Assembly: GCF_001436295.1 (NCBI RefSeq)
Contig: NZ_AYYY01000021.1
Location: forward strand, 1-64,000
Reading direction: 5' to 3'
Length of the DNA: 64,000 nt
From: Paucilactobacillus vaccinostercus DSM 20634
GTDB taxonomy: Bacteria; Bacillota; Bacilli; Lactobacillales; Lactobacillaceae
Of this stretch, positions 15,576 through 25,447 are shown piece by piece; positions within the stretch are counted from its first letter, which is position 1, and the number at the start of each line of letters is the position of its first letter. The translations under genes and the position numbers were made by a program. The notes below the pieces were generated by a model. The model ran no database searches, was not told the DNA's origin, and was given only the letters and a program-made list of their open reading frames with translations.

Positions 15576-16973
15576 ATGGATGCTACTGGATCGGGGAAAA
15601 TAAATAAAGTCGACAAAGTACCGTTACTTGGTAAAACCGCATATAGTTTCACGGGGTTAGCTTATCAATTGACGGCTACGATGGTCGGCGCGTACGTTGT
15701 ATACTTCTTTACCAACGTTGCACATATGAACCTTGGGGCCGTGGGGACCCTAATGTTATTAGCACGAATTTGTTCAGCACTGGGAGCACCGTTGGCGGGG
15801 ATATTTATTGATAACACCAATACGAGATGGGGAAAGGCACGTCCATGGTACCTGTGGATGACAATTCCAGTATCGTTAGTGACAGTCTTATTGTTCATTG
15901 TTCCAAATTTTGCGAGTGCGGCCGCCAACATGGCCTACATCTGGGCGTTTTACATTATTTGGTCGCTATTAGAAATTTTTATTGATACACCGACAACTGC
16001 AATTTTACCGATGTTGACAAGCAACAAGGACGAAAGAACACTCTTAAACAGTTTACGTAATGGGGGGAGTCAAATTGGTGGCTTAATTGCTAATGCGGCG
16101 GTTCTACCATTGGTTGCAGTTCTGGGTGGCCATAATGATAAAAAGGGATTCTTATTAACGGCAGCGTTAATGGCTTCTTTATCGGTCCTTTGCTACATTT
16201 TTGTTTTTAGCGGACTACGAGAGAAAAATAATGTTCAAGTTGAGGCAGAACCTACTACAAAGAAGCCCAAATTATCAATGGCCGAAAGTTTTAAAGCGAT
16301 TAAGGGAAACTGGCCATGGGTATTGGTATTTATTATTACGATTTTGAACTTTATTGCTAATATGGCGCGGAATACCGGTGTGATCTACTACTTCCAATAT
16401 AGCTTGCATGATCGTACAATGACAGCACTAGCAAATGGATTAAACACAACGCAGTTGATTACGATTGCTTTATTGCCAATCTTTGTTAAAAAAATTGGGC
16501 AAACCAATACCTGGATTTTAGGAACTGTTATGTCTGCATTTGCGCAAGTGATGATTCTATTCTCAGGACAAAACATTACATTGGTTCTTGTATGGTGGGT
16601 TGTAAGTAATCTTGGTATGGGCTTTAGCGTGCCACTGATCTTTGCAGTGATTGCCGAAACGGTTGACTTTGGTGAATGGAAATCTGGTGTTAATGCACCA
16701 GGACTATTATCCGGTGTCGGTGCAACAACGGCCAACAAATTTGGTGGTGGCTTAGGTGCTGCATTGGTACCTTGGGTTTTGGCCGGATTTGGATATAGTG
16801 CAACTGCCGTTAACCAGTCAGCGCATGCTTTAACTGGAATCAATGTGGCCTTTATTTGGATTCCCGCAGTTGTTTACTTGTTATCGGTTATTCCGATGAT
16901 TTTCTACAAGAAGTATGAAAAGATGGGGCCAACTATTAAGAAGGAACTAAAGGAACGTCGTGCAAATAATTAG
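15576..16973 (+). CDS. GPH-family sugar:cation symporter (first copy)
   Basis: A 465-residue, roughly 12-helix membrane transporter of the glycoside-pentoside-hexuronide:cation symporter family. Seen: the N-terminal LAYQLTATMVGAYVVYFF, the conserved loop DNTNTRWGKARPWYLWM, and the C-terminal ETVDFGEWKSGVNAPGLLSGVGATTANKFGGGLG. Unlike LacS-type members there is no IIA domain. It probably imports an oligosaccharide or glycoside hydrolysed by the following GH2 enzyme. GAGGAGTG precedes the ATG at 15576; a GTG at 15567 lies inside that ribosome site. First gene of the operon, with a close paralogue at 20126. Confidence 0.9.
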   Translation: MDATGSGKINKVDKVPLLGKTAYSFTGLAYQLTATMVGAYVVYFFTNVAHMNLGAVGTLMLLARICSALGAPLAGIFIDNTNTRWGKARPWYLWMTIPVSLVTVLLFIVPNFASAAANMAYIWAFYIIWSLLEIFIDTPTTAILPMLTSNKDERTLLNSLRNGGSQIGGLIANAAVLPLVAVLGGHNDKKGFLLTAALMASLSVLCYIFVFSGLREKNNVQVEAEPTTKKPKLSMAESFKAIKGNWPWVLVFIITILNFIANMARNTGVIYYFQYSLHDRTMTALANGLNTTQLITIALLPIFVKKIGQTNTWILGTVMSAFAQVMILFSGQNITLVLVWWVVSNLGMGFSVPLIFAVIAETVDFGEWKSGVNAPGLLSGVGATTANKFGGGLGAALVPWVLAGFGYSATAVNQSAHALTGINVAFIWIPAVVYLLSVIPMIFYKKYEKMGPTIKKELKERRANN

Positions 16974-16993
16974 CATTGAGGAGGTTTGTCGGT

Positions 16994-19900
16994 ATGGGAA
17001 AAGTAAATGATCAATTTGCGAACATTGCCAATAATTTGGGACGCAATCTGAACAAGCAAGGACTAAAACGAGTAAAACCGGCTGAAATTCAGCATCAATC
17101 ATTACCGATGGGAAATTTTGATGGTCTACCCATTCGTTTTCCGGAGAAAATGAATGATCAAGCGGCGCTGGAAGCAGAGTTACAACGGATGCGAAACCAA
17201 TTTAAGCCGTTTCTGGTCCATCAGGCACCAGAAGTCAAAAATTATCGAACTAGGCAAAAATTAACGGAGTTTAAGTGGCGGGTCGAAACTGATACCGACC
17301 GAACTGATTTTACGACCGTGTTAAGTGGCGACGGAGAATGGGAGACAGTCTCAATTCCACACTTCGGTCGACCGCTCGGAAATAAGACCACGTATTATCG
17401 CCAAACGTTTGATATTGATTCAGTTACGGATGAACAATCATTGTTTGTTCATTTTAACGGTGTTGACTATATTGCCAATGTTTTTGTGAATGGTTATTTT
17501 GTCGGAACGCATGAAGGGTTGTTTGCGCCGTTTGAATTTGAAATTGAGAATTATATTCATTCGGGTACCAATACGCTGGTTGTTCAAGTTAAAAATGATT
17601 TTATCCATAAACGCAACGAGTTAGAAGCAGGCGGGACGATGTATGGTGGCGATAAAATTTATGCGGCCACTGGTCCGGGCTTTGATGATCCGGCGTTAGG
17701 ATGGCATCATTGTCCGCCTGGAATGGGAATTTACCAAGATGTGTATTTAGAAAAGCGTGCTCGTGATTTTATCAGTGAAGTGTATGTCAGACCACTATTT
17801 GATGAGCATAAGGCTGAAGTAAACATTGATTTATATCATTGTGATTTAGGTGAACGAAGCGCTAAATTTAATATTTCGATTTATGGCGAAAACTTTGTGG
17901 GAACAGTTGTTAAAGATCAGATTGTTGAACAGTCAACGGGAACGGCCATTGGTCTAGGAGATACGTTTACTGAAGCAATGCTATCTGCGACCGGTCAAAA
18001 AGATAAAGAAAATACGCTCAATGCCGAAAAAGGACACAACTATTTTAAGTTCATTTTTGATATTCCAGATATGAAGGTTTGGAGCTCGGAGACCCCTTAT
18101 TTATACGAAGTGCAGGTAGGCTTTATCGACGATGATGATACAATTTTAGACGCTAATACGCGGACGTTTGGAATGCGCAAGTTTCATATGGATGAAGCCT
18201 CACAGCCCAAGGGAAAATTGTATTTGAACAATCAGGAAATTCATTTACGTGGTGCAAATACCATGGGATTTGAACAGCATGATGTAATGCGTGGTGAACT
18301 GGATCAATTGGTTGATGATATTTTGTTGGCTAAGATCGCACACATGAACTTTTGGCGTATTACGCAACGACCAGTCCAGGAAACGGTGTATGACTATTGT
18401 GATCATCTTGGATTGATGACTCAAACCGATTTACCGCTATTCGGTGTTCTTCGCCGTAATAAGTTTAGTGAGGCCGTGAAGCAGGCGGGCGAAATGGAAC
18501 AAATTGTCCGAAAACATCCTTGTAATATCGTTGACACGTTTATCAATGAGCCGTTTCCAAATGCCAATAATCTCCCGCAACGACATCTGATACGTCCAGA
18601 ATTGGAACGCTTCTTCACTGCAGCTAAGGAAACGATTCTATGTTTAAATCCCGATCGTGTGATTAAACCAGTTGATGGGGATTATGATCCGCCAACGTTT
18701 GGGTTGCCAGACAATCACTGTTATACATCTTGGTATAACAGTTCCGGTGAAACTATGGGTGAATTAGCTGCAGGATATTGGCTGCCTGTGAAAAAAGGTT
18801 GGAATTATGCCTGTGGTGAGTATGGGTGTGAAGGACTCGATAATTTAGAGACTATGTATAATCATTACCCGGCGAACTGGTTACCAGCGTCACCCGATGA
18901 TGACTGGTCGCCAACGGCGATTGCAATGGAGCAAAGTAGTAATTTCCATTATCAGTACTTTGAAACACCAAAGACGCTTCGTAATTGGGTAATGGAAAGT
19001 CAAAGATATCAAGCATTTGCGACTCAATGGATGACAGAATCGTTTAGACGACAAACAGCCATGATTTCAACAGTATTGCATATTTTTATCGATCATTTTC
19101 CCGCTGGCTGGATGAAAGCTGTGATTGATAATGATCGGATTGCAAAGCCGGCATATTTTGCCTATCGTGATGCATTAACACCAACGATGGTTAGCTTTAA
19201 ACCCCGGCGATTCAGATATTTTGAAGGCGAAACAGCAGCAATTGAAACCTGGATCTGCAACGATTTACCAGAAGCGTTTGATTCCTATTCACTATATTAC
19301 GAAGTAGTTCGGAACCATGAAGTACTGCGTAAGGGTGTCCAAACAGTTGGTATCCAACCATCGTGTTCCGCATATGCTGGTGATATTCAGTTTGATACAA
19401 CCGGGATTGCTGGTGAAATTGAGGTACGGGCGGCACTGATTGATCAGAACAATCAAGTGGTACATTACAATACGCTGAATCTTAAGATTGCAAGTCAGAA
19501 TACTGATTTAAAGGGAACGACGATTCAAGCTGGTGAAACAGCGGGTTCATTGTTGAATACTTACACTAATTACCAAAAAATTGGTGATAGTACGGTAACA
19601 CCTGATACGATTATTATTGATGATATGGCGGTCTTTAAAGGACAGGAAACCAAGTTACGTCAAAAAGTTGAAGCGGGAACTAAACTAGTTCTTTATCGTC
19701 CCGCATCTGGAACATATCGAATTTTTGATGAGGACGTCAAAATCAAACCATGCGGTATGTTGCCAGTGAACTTTGTTTCTCGTAACACGGGTCATCTCAT
19801 GGTTGACGGATTTGAGCCAGATGATTTTAGATTTTGGTTTGATGAAAAACAACAAATGATTACGCCAATTTTGGAAAACACCTTTACCAGTCATAATAAA

Positions 19901-20089
19901 AATTATGATGCAATTCTGACGAGTGCAAATATGAACATCAAGGGCGAGTGGCGGCCAGAACTAGCATGCGGTGAACGGAAAATCGGTAAGGGATCAGTTA
20001 TTATTTGCGAGTTGATCTTAGATGATCGACTGAAAGCTAACCCAGTTGCACAGCAATTCGCGAAAAAAATGCTAATCAAACAACCATAA
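16994..20089 (+). CDS. Glycoside hydrolase family 2 protein
   Basis: 1031 residues without signal peptide, hence cytoplasmic. GH2 layout: a sugar-binding jelly-roll (about 90-260, TTYYRQTFDID...VDYIANVFVNGYFVGTHEG), an immunoglobulin-like domain, a TIM barrel (FGMRKFHMD..., LRGANTMGFEQHD) and C-terminal beta domains. The likely acid/base is Glu519 in FINEPF; the likely nucleophile is Glu609 in CGEYGCEG. Substrate cannot be fixed: beta-galactosidase, beta-glucuronidase, beta-mannosidase and arabinopyranosidase relatives share these motifs. With two GPH symporters and a GH120 enzyme nearby, a plant-derived xylo- or galacto-oligosaccharide is likely. GAGGAGGT precedes the ATG. Confidence 0.88.
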   Translation: MGKVNDQFANIANNLGRNLNKQGLKRVKPAEIQHQSLPMGNFDGLPIRFPEKMNDQAALEAELQRMRNQFKPFLVHQAPEVKNYRTRQKLTEFKWRVETDTDRTDFTTVLSGDGEWETVSIPHFGRPLGNKTTYYRQTFDIDSVTDEQSLFVHFNGVDYIANVFVNGYFVGTHEGLFAPFEFEIENYIHSGTNTLVVQVKNDFIHKRNELEAGGTMYGGDKIYAATGPGFDDPALGWHHCPPGMGIYQDVYLEKRARDFISEVYVRPLFDEHKAEVNIDLYHCDLGERSAKFNISIYGENFVGTVVKDQIVEQSTGTAIGLGDTFTEAMLSATGQKDKENTLNAEKGHNYFKFIFDIPDMKVWSSETPYLYEVQVGFIDDDDTILDANTRTFGMRKFHMDEASQPKGKLYLNNQEIHLRGANTMGFEQHDVMRGELDQLVDDILLAKIAHMNFWRITQRPVQETVYDYCDHLGLMTQTDLPLFGVLRRNKFSEAVKQAGEMEQIVRKHPCNIVDTFINEPFPNANNLPQRHLIRPELERFFTAAKETILCLNPDRVIKPVDGDYDPPTFGLPDNHCYTSWYNSSGETMGELAAGYWLPVKKGWNYACGEYGCEGLDNLETMYNHYPANWLPASPDDDWSPTAIAMEQSSNFHYQYFETPKTLRNWVMESQRYQAFATQWMTESFRRQTAMISTVLHIFIDHFPAGWMKAVIDNDRIAKPAYFAYRDALTPTMVSFKPRRFRYFEGETAAIETWICNDLPEAFDSYSLYYEVVRNHEVLRKGVQTVGIQPSCSAYAGDIQFDTTGIAGEIEVRAALIDQNNQVVHYNTLNLKIASQNTDLKGTTIQAGETAGSLLNTYTNYQKIGDSTVTPDTIIIDDMAVFKGQETKLRQKVEAGTKLVLYRPASGTYRIFDEDVKIKPCGMLPVNFVSRNTGHLMVDGFEPDDFRFWFDEKQQMITPILENTFTSHNKNYDAILTSANMNIKGEWRPELACGERKIGKGSVIICELILDDRLKANPVAQQFAKKMLIKQP

Positions 20090-20125
20090 AATGGTCGTTA
20101 AATAGTGATAGAGAGGTGAATAGTC

Positions 20126-21520
20126 TTGGATGGTCAGAAGCTTGTGACAAATGAGCAACAGACGGTCAAAGTTCCGATTATCAGAAAATTGGCCTATGGT
20201 TCAACGGACTTAAGTTACCAATTATTGACGACGACTGTTAGTGCGTATCTTGTCTATTTTTATACGGATGTTGCTAAGATGTCACTGGGCGCTATTGGTA
20301 CATTGATGCTCATTGCACGGTTACTTTCTGCATTGGCTGCACCAATCTCTGGATACTTTATTGATAATACTCATACGCGGTGGGGTAAGGCGCGTCCTTG
20401 GTACTTGTGGATGTGTTTCCCTGTTGCCATCTTTAGTATATTGTTGTTCGTTGCACCTAACTTTGCGAATAGTGCACTGAATATTACGTATATTTGGGTC
20501 ACCTATGTCATTTGGTCAATGCTTGAGATTTTTATTAATACACCTGATACAGCGATTTTACCGTTGCTGACTAAGGACCGTAATCAGCGGACCATCTTCA
20601 ATAGTTTCAGAAACGGTGGTAGTCAAATTGGGGCGCTAATTGCAAATGCTTCGGTACTTCCTTTGGTTGCGTTTTTTGGAGGAAGTAATGCTAAAAAGGG
20701 ATTTTTTGAAACGGTATGTTTTCTGGCACTCTTGTGTGTATTAGGATATTTGTTTGTTTTTACGTTTATTCGAGAAGTTCATTCGGATGATGCAATTCAA
20801 CAAGAAAAGGAACATGTTTCATTTGCTGACGGTTTTCGCGCTATGAAGGGAAACTGGGCATTTATTCTAACCTTTATCATTACCATTCTGGTTTTTATTG
20901 CGTCAATGGCACGAAACTCAAGCGTCATTTATTATTTCCAGTATAGTCTTGATAATTTGGGAATGGTTGCCTTGGCAAATGCCCTTAATTCAACGCAGCT
21001 AATTTCAATTGTGTTTTTGCCCGTGATTGTTCGTAAGTTGGGACAATCCAACACGTGGGTATTAGGACTAGTGATGACAGCATTAGCACAACCCTTGATC
21101 CTGATTAGTGGTCATAATTTATTTTTAGTTTTGACCTTTTGGGTGGTCAATAATCTAGGAATGGGAATCTGTGTGCCATTGATTTTCGCCATTTTGGCGG
21201 ATTCAGCCGATTATGGGGAGTGGAAGAATCATATTGCTGCACCTGGATTTTTAGCGGGTGTCGGGGCAACAACTGCGACAAAGCTAGGTGGCGGTCTCGG
21301 AATGGGGATTGTTCCTTGGGTTTTAGGGATGTTTGGTTATGTTGCTGAAAAGCAACAAACATCACAGGCACTAATGGGAATTCAAGTTGTCTTTATCTGG
21401 CTACCATGTGTTTGCTTATTGCTTGCAGTGATTCCCGCTTACTTTTATAGAAAAGCTGAACGACAACGCCCACAAATTCAACAAGAACTAATGCAAAGAC
21501 GACTACAAGAAAATGGTTAA
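20126..21520 (+). CDS. GPH-family sugar:cation symporter (second copy)
   Basis: 464 residues with the same landmarks as the first symporter: LSYQLLTTTVSAYLVYFY, DNTHTRWGKARPWYLWM, DSADYGEWKNHIAAPGFLAGVGATTATKLGGGLG. The two differ throughout, so this is an old duplication, probably with different or overlapping substrates. It starts with TTG, 7 bases after GAGAGGTG. It follows GH2 by 36 bases in the same operon. Confidence 0.9.
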   Translation: MDGQKLVTNEQQTVKVPIIRKLAYGSTDLSYQLLTTTVSAYLVYFYTDVAKMSLGAIGTLMLIARLLSALAAPISGYFIDNTHTRWGKARPWYLWMCFPVAIFSILLFVAPNFANSALNITYIWVTYVIWSMLEIFINTPDTAILPLLTKDRNQRTIFNSFRNGGSQIGALIANASVLPLVAFFGGSNAKKGFFETVCFLALLCVLGYLFVFTFIREVHSDDAIQQEKEHVSFADGFRAMKGNWAFILTFIITILVFIASMARNSSVIYYFQYSLDNLGMVALANALNSTQLISIVFLPVIVRKLGQSNTWVLGLVMTALAQPLILISGHNLFLVLTFWVVNNLGMGICVPLIFAILADSADYGEWKNHIAAPGFLAGVGATTATKLGGGLGMGIVPWVLGMFGYVAEKQQTSQALMGIQVVFIWLPCVCLLLAVIPAYFYRKAERQRPQIQQELMQRRLQENG

Positions 21521-21729
21521 AATCTAAGAACATGTGCTTTTAAATTTTAGTGGGAGAAAACGACTTCCTACGTTTTCCGTGATTGTGTTGCTGGGAGGGA
21601 GCAATTACAACAATAAATTATTGGTTCCCCGTCAAACTAATAATTATTGGCAAAAACTATTTCAATCGTTTTGAGCACAATTGGTTTGCACATCACATGA
21701 GTCTTAAAATATTAATGAAATAGTACAAA

Positions 21730-21770
21730 GAGCAATGCGTGCAGCTTGAAGGCGCATTGCTCTTTTAATT
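21730..21770 (+). terminator. Terminator of the symporter-GH2-symporter operon
   Basis: A perfect 10-bp stem, GAGCAATGCG (21730-21739) with CGCATTGCTC (21753-21762), followed by TTTTAATTT. It lies in the 340-base region between convergent genes, which otherwise shows nothing. Confidence 0.85.
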
Positions 21771-21859
21771 TAAAAAAATAGCGTGTAGGTAGTGATTAAG
21801 TTTAGAAAAAATATTAATCAGGGACATAAATCTCAATTAGATTAGATGGACGATACGAA

Positions 21860-23050
21860 TCAGCCCACATTAATCTTCAAAAAATGATAAATATTCCATC
21901 GTTCTAGGTAGTGGGGATGCTTTCTAGCAGCGCTCGGTGTCACACCAACAAACGCTTTAAATTGTCGGCTAAGATGTGCTTGGTCCGCGAAATTAAGTTC
22001 AGCAGCGATTTCTGCCATCGATAGATCGGTGATCGAAATAAGCTGAATAGCACGGTTAATTTTACTGAGCATTTTGAATTCAGTGATTGTAATGCCGACT
22101 TCCTGTTTAAATTGGGATGATAAATAGTTTTGTGAAAGTTTCAGTTGGTGGCTGTATTGCTGAATGGAGGGTGTTTCTTCGGGTGTATCTAGGATTGTTT
22201 GATAAATGTGGCGGATGTTTTTTGATAAATGCACGTTTTTGAGACTCTGGACACGTGAAGCCATGTCTATGAGAATTTTTTCGATTTTTTTCATAACATC
22301 GTCAAATACAGGTGCCTCTTCGATCTCGATTACGTATTGATCGTTCAGTGTGTACGCTTGTTCATAATCAATTCCAGCGTTAATTGCGGCACGCAACGTC
22401 ACGGAAACACAAATGATGCCCCAATTTTTGATTGCTCTTAAAGTACTCTCGTTTGAAAGAACGCCAATTCGACCGGAGCTTAAAAGATGGTGAAATGCGG
22501 AATGAATCGCGATCGAATCTCCCATCATGACGGCGGTTTTGAGTGCCTGTTCGTATTTGTAGCTAATATGAGCGCCTTGGTTATTAAATTGAACAGACAT
22601 GATAATATTGTTGAGTTCGTTTGAGGTGATTGGATTTTGGAACGCCTGATCGATTGACGCAGCGCTGTTTGAAAGACCAATCAGTTGGGAAAAGAAAGTA
22701 ACTTGGTGGTAGCACTGATCTTTTTCTAAAATGGGGGTCTGCAATTTGTGTGAAAGGTAAACAATCATTGAACCCAGATTTTGACTTTTGCGATTGGAAC
22801 GAGAATTGATTAGTTCGGGACCAATTAAAAATGCCGTTTCCTGCGTGATGAAGCAAAATGTCAGTAGCGTTTCCGTGTGTCGTAAAATATAGAAGCCAGC
22901 TTTAGTGGGGAGTCGCTGTAACATTGCATAATAACGCCGTGTTAAAATATTGCCACACTTGAATTGTACGGTTGGCTTGTTATGTGACAGACTAAATTTA
23001 ATTGCCGGTACGTTTAATGACTGAATATAGGCTTGATCGAGAGACACCAT
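21860..23050 (-). CDS. AraC-family transcriptional regulator
   Basis: 396 residues. The last about 100 hold two AraC-type helix-turn-helix motifs (LSQNYLSSQFKQEVGITITEFK, then LSMAEIAAELNFADQAHLSRQFKAFVGVTPSAAR). The long N-terminal part (about 290 residues) is a sensor region of unrecognised fold, similar in length to lactobacillar AraC regulators of sugar operons. It is divergent from the GH120 gene and probably activates it. Inverted AAAACTGTT/AACAGTTTT sites flank the shared promoter region. Confidence 0.85.
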   Translation of the reverse strand: MVSLDQAYIQSLNVPAIKFSLSHNKPTVQFKCGNILTRRYYAMLQRLPTKAGFYILRHTETLLTFCFITQETAFLIGPELINSRSNRKSQNLGSMIVYLSHKLQTPILEKDQCYHQVTFFSQLIGLSNSAASIDQAFQNPITSNELNNIIMSVQFNNQGAHISYKYEQALKTAVMMGDSIAIHSAFHHLLSSGRIGVLSNESTLRAIKNWGIICVSVTLRAAINAGIDYEQAYTLNDQYVIEIEEAPVFDDVMKKIEKILIDMASRVQSLKNVHLSKNIRHIYQTILDTPEETPSIQQYSHQLKLSQNYLSSQFKQEVGITITEFKMLSKINRAIQLISITDLSMAEIAAELNFADQAHLSRQFKAFVGVTPSAARKHPHYLERWNIYHFLKINVG

Positions 23051-23077
23051 GGATCACCTCATGAGTAAAATATTCAA

Positions 23078-23161
23078 AAAACTGTTGATCTGTTCAATAA
23101 ATGAAGTAGCAAGGCTATTATACTCTTTATTGTAAGCGTTAACAAAACGCTGAACAGTTTT
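23078..23161 (+). promoter_or_regulatory. CRE and inverted-repeat regulatory region of the GH120 gene
   Basis: TGTAAGCGTTAACA (23131-23144) is a perfect match to the CcpA consensus TGWAANCGNTNWCA. It lies just after a TATACT -10 box (23119-23124) that lacks a good -35, as expected for an activator-dependent promoter. AAAACTGTT (23078-23086) and AACAGTTTT (23153-23161) form an inverted repeat around the promoter and are candidate AraC-regulator sites. Carbon-catabolite repression is strongly suggested. Confidence 0.75.
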
Positions 23162-23191
23162 GAAGTCGAATCAATTAGGGGGCATTTAGTT

Positions 23192-25204
23192 ATGAAGATT
23201 TACGTCGATGCAACTGTGATGCGAGATGGTAATGGATCTAAAGAGGCACCATATAAATCAATTAATGCGGCTGCTAAACGAGCCATGGCCGGGGATGAGG
23301 TGTTGGTTTTTCCGGGAGTCTATCGTGAAAACGTGAATCCCGTTAATTCCGGCACGGCAGAAGCTCCAATCACTTACCGGAGTGTTAAGCCGTTACAAGC
23401 CACTATTACGGGAGCGGAAAGTGTTAAAAATTGGCAACTTTATCGGGACAACGTCTGGGTTGCACGGATCGATAATGGGGTCTTTGGAACGTATAATCCG
23501 TACACTACATTTGTTGTGGGTGATTGGTATTTTGGCCCGGTGGACAAACATACGGGTGCGGTATACATGAATGATCAACAGTTTTATGAAACCACTTCAT
23601 TGGCAGACTGTTTAGCTGGCACGGTCTATGCGCGTTCTTGGGATCGTGAACATTCCATTTATAAGTGGTATACCGAACAAGATCCGACAAAGAACGAAAC
23701 AATTATTTACGCTAATTTTCAGGGCAAGAATCCAAATAATGAGCATGTTGACATCAATGTGCGTCGCGAAGTATTTTACCCACAAAAGACGGGTGTGGAC
23801 TACATCACGCTCAGTGGATTCAACGTGAATAAAGCAGCAACGACATGGGCCCCGCCTGCTGCTTATCAGGATGGGATGATTGGGCCACACTGGGCCAAGG
23901 GTTGGATTATTGAAGATTGTGACATTAGTCATAGTCGTTGTGCGGGAATCTCATTAGGGATGTACGAAGATCCAGACAATAATCATTACTTTACCTATAA
24001 GCACGTTAAAAGTCCGACACAAATGGAACGGGATACAGTATGCCGTGGGCAATATCATGGATGGCTTAAAGAAAATATTGGGCATCATATCATTCGCAGA
24101 TGTAATATTCATCATTGTGAACAAGACGGTATTGTAGGACGGCAAGGGGCTGTATTCAGTCTCATTGAGGATAATCATATTCACCATATTAATAATATGC
24201 AGGAATTAGCCGGTGCTGAAATTGCGGGAATTAAAATTCATGCAGCTATTGATGTTATTTTTCGCCGAAATCATTTTGACCATACAACGATGGGATTATG
24301 GTGTGACTGGGAAGCACAGGGAACCCGGATTACCCAAAATCTATTTGACCACAACTATGCACCGGAAGGAACTGCTCCACGGTTAGATGGTGCAATGGAA
24401 AGTCAAGATATTTGGGTTGAAGTAAGTCACGGCCCGACACTGATTGATAATAATTTATTGTTATCTAAGGATTCGTTGAAAATTCCAACGCAGGGCTTAG
24501 CCGTTGTACAGAATCTGATTTTGGGATCCTTCACGTTTGTGGGTACCGGAACGGATTATCCAGGACCTGGAGAACCACAGCCACGGTTCACCCCGTATCA
24601 TATTAAACATCGAACAGAAGTGGCAGGCTTTATGACGATCTTGCATGGGGATGATCGGTTCTATAACAATATCTTTGTCCAAAAGTGGCCAGCTACTGAT
24701 CCTGCTCCAGAGGATAATGAAGAGGTTGGAACCTTTGTCTTTGATGACTATCCGACGTTTGATGAGTGGTACCGGCCATTTAAGCCGTTAGAAGGAAAAG
24801 CGGCCAAGGAACATGATATGGAAAATCTGAAGGAAGCTCATTTCAGTCATTTACCAATTTGGGCGAGTGGCAATGTGTATCTAAATGGCGCCAAAGCTTG
24901 GAAAAAGGAAACTGATAATTTAGTGAATACTGAAGATCAGGTAGAATTTGAACTGGTCGAAAATGATGGGCAACCACAGATTAAAACCAACTTGTATGAT
25001 GTGATCGGTGACTACCAAAGTGGCATAATTAACACTGATATTTTGGGTGAAGCCTTTGAGCCAGAACAACGATTTGAAATGCCAAATGGTGATTCGATCG
25101 TTTTCAATGAAGATTATTTTGGTAATCATCGGGGAACCTCGACCGTTGCAGGACCCTTTGTGTCGGAGAAGGCAGCCCGTGAGATGTTGTGGATGAAAGA
25201 ATAA
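23192..25204 (+). CDS. GH120-type beta-xylosidase-like right-handed beta-helix enzyme
   Basis: 670 residues without signal peptide, so intracellular. The start IYVDATVMRDGNGSKEAPY...AGDEVLVFPGVYRENV is the classic entry to a parallel beta-helix. The centre has repeated IIEDCDI, IIRRCNI, LIEDNHI, IFRRNHF, RITQNLF turns. GH120 landmarks are present: Asp372 in LWCDWEAQGTRI (nucleophile position) and Glu410 in WVEVSHGP (acid/base position). Their spacing is about 15 residues longer than I recall for Thermoanaerobacterium XylC, owing to an insertion around APEGTAPRLDGAMES. Predicted to remove xylose from xylooligosaccharides. CRE upstream; AraC regulator divergent. Confidence 0.82.
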   Translation: MKIYVDATVMRDGNGSKEAPYKSINAAAKRAMAGDEVLVFPGVYRENVNPVNSGTAEAPITYRSVKPLQATITGAESVKNWQLYRDNVWVARIDNGVFGTYNPYTTFVVGDWYFGPVDKHTGAVYMNDQQFYETTSLADCLAGTVYARSWDREHSIYKWYTEQDPTKNETIIYANFQGKNPNNEHVDINVRREVFYPQKTGVDYITLSGFNVNKAATTWAPPAAYQDGMIGPHWAKGWIIEDCDISHSRCAGISLGMYEDPDNNHYFTYKHVKSPTQMERDTVCRGQYHGWLKENIGHHIIRRCNIHHCEQDGIVGRQGAVFSLIEDNHIHHINNMQELAGAEIAGIKIHAAIDVIFRRNHFDHTTMGLWCDWEAQGTRITQNLFDHNYAPEGTAPRLDGAMESQDIWVEVSHGPTLIDNNLLLSKDSLKIPTQGLAVVQNLILGSFTFVGTGTDYPGPGEPQPRFTPYHIKHRTEVAGFMTILHGDDRFYNNIFVQKWPATDPAPEDNEEVGTFVFDDYPTFDEWYRPFKPLEGKAAKEHDMENLKEAHFSHLPIWASGNVYLNGAKAWKKETDNLVNTEDQVEFELVENDGQPQIKTNLYDVIGDYQSGIINTDILGEAFEPEQRFEMPNGDSIVFNEDYFGNHRGTSTVAGPFVSEKAAREMLWMKE

Positions 25205-25360
25205 GGATACTAATATCAATAAATCAATTGACTAATACTGAAGTGATTTGATAGTAAGTAATAAAATAATTGCTAAATACTCATTTTGTTTTCATAATCA
25301 AGTAAAATAATGAATGTGAAAACATAAGTGTTCTTGAAGAAGTATGTGTGTTATGACTGA

Positions 25361-25406
25361 AATAAGCATCTTCATTCACCAAATTCGGCGAGTGAAGATG
25401 CTTATT
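25361..25406. terminator. Bidirectional terminator between convergent genes
   Basis: AATAAGCATCTTCATTCAC (from 25361) pairs with GAGTGAAGATGCTTATT (to 25406) around AAATTCGGC; A/T runs on both sides. It serves the GH120 gene and the broken oxidoreductase gene. Confidence 0.85.
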
Positions 25407-25447
25407 TTGTGTTTCAGAATCGACATAACGTTGTAGTAAATACTTGA

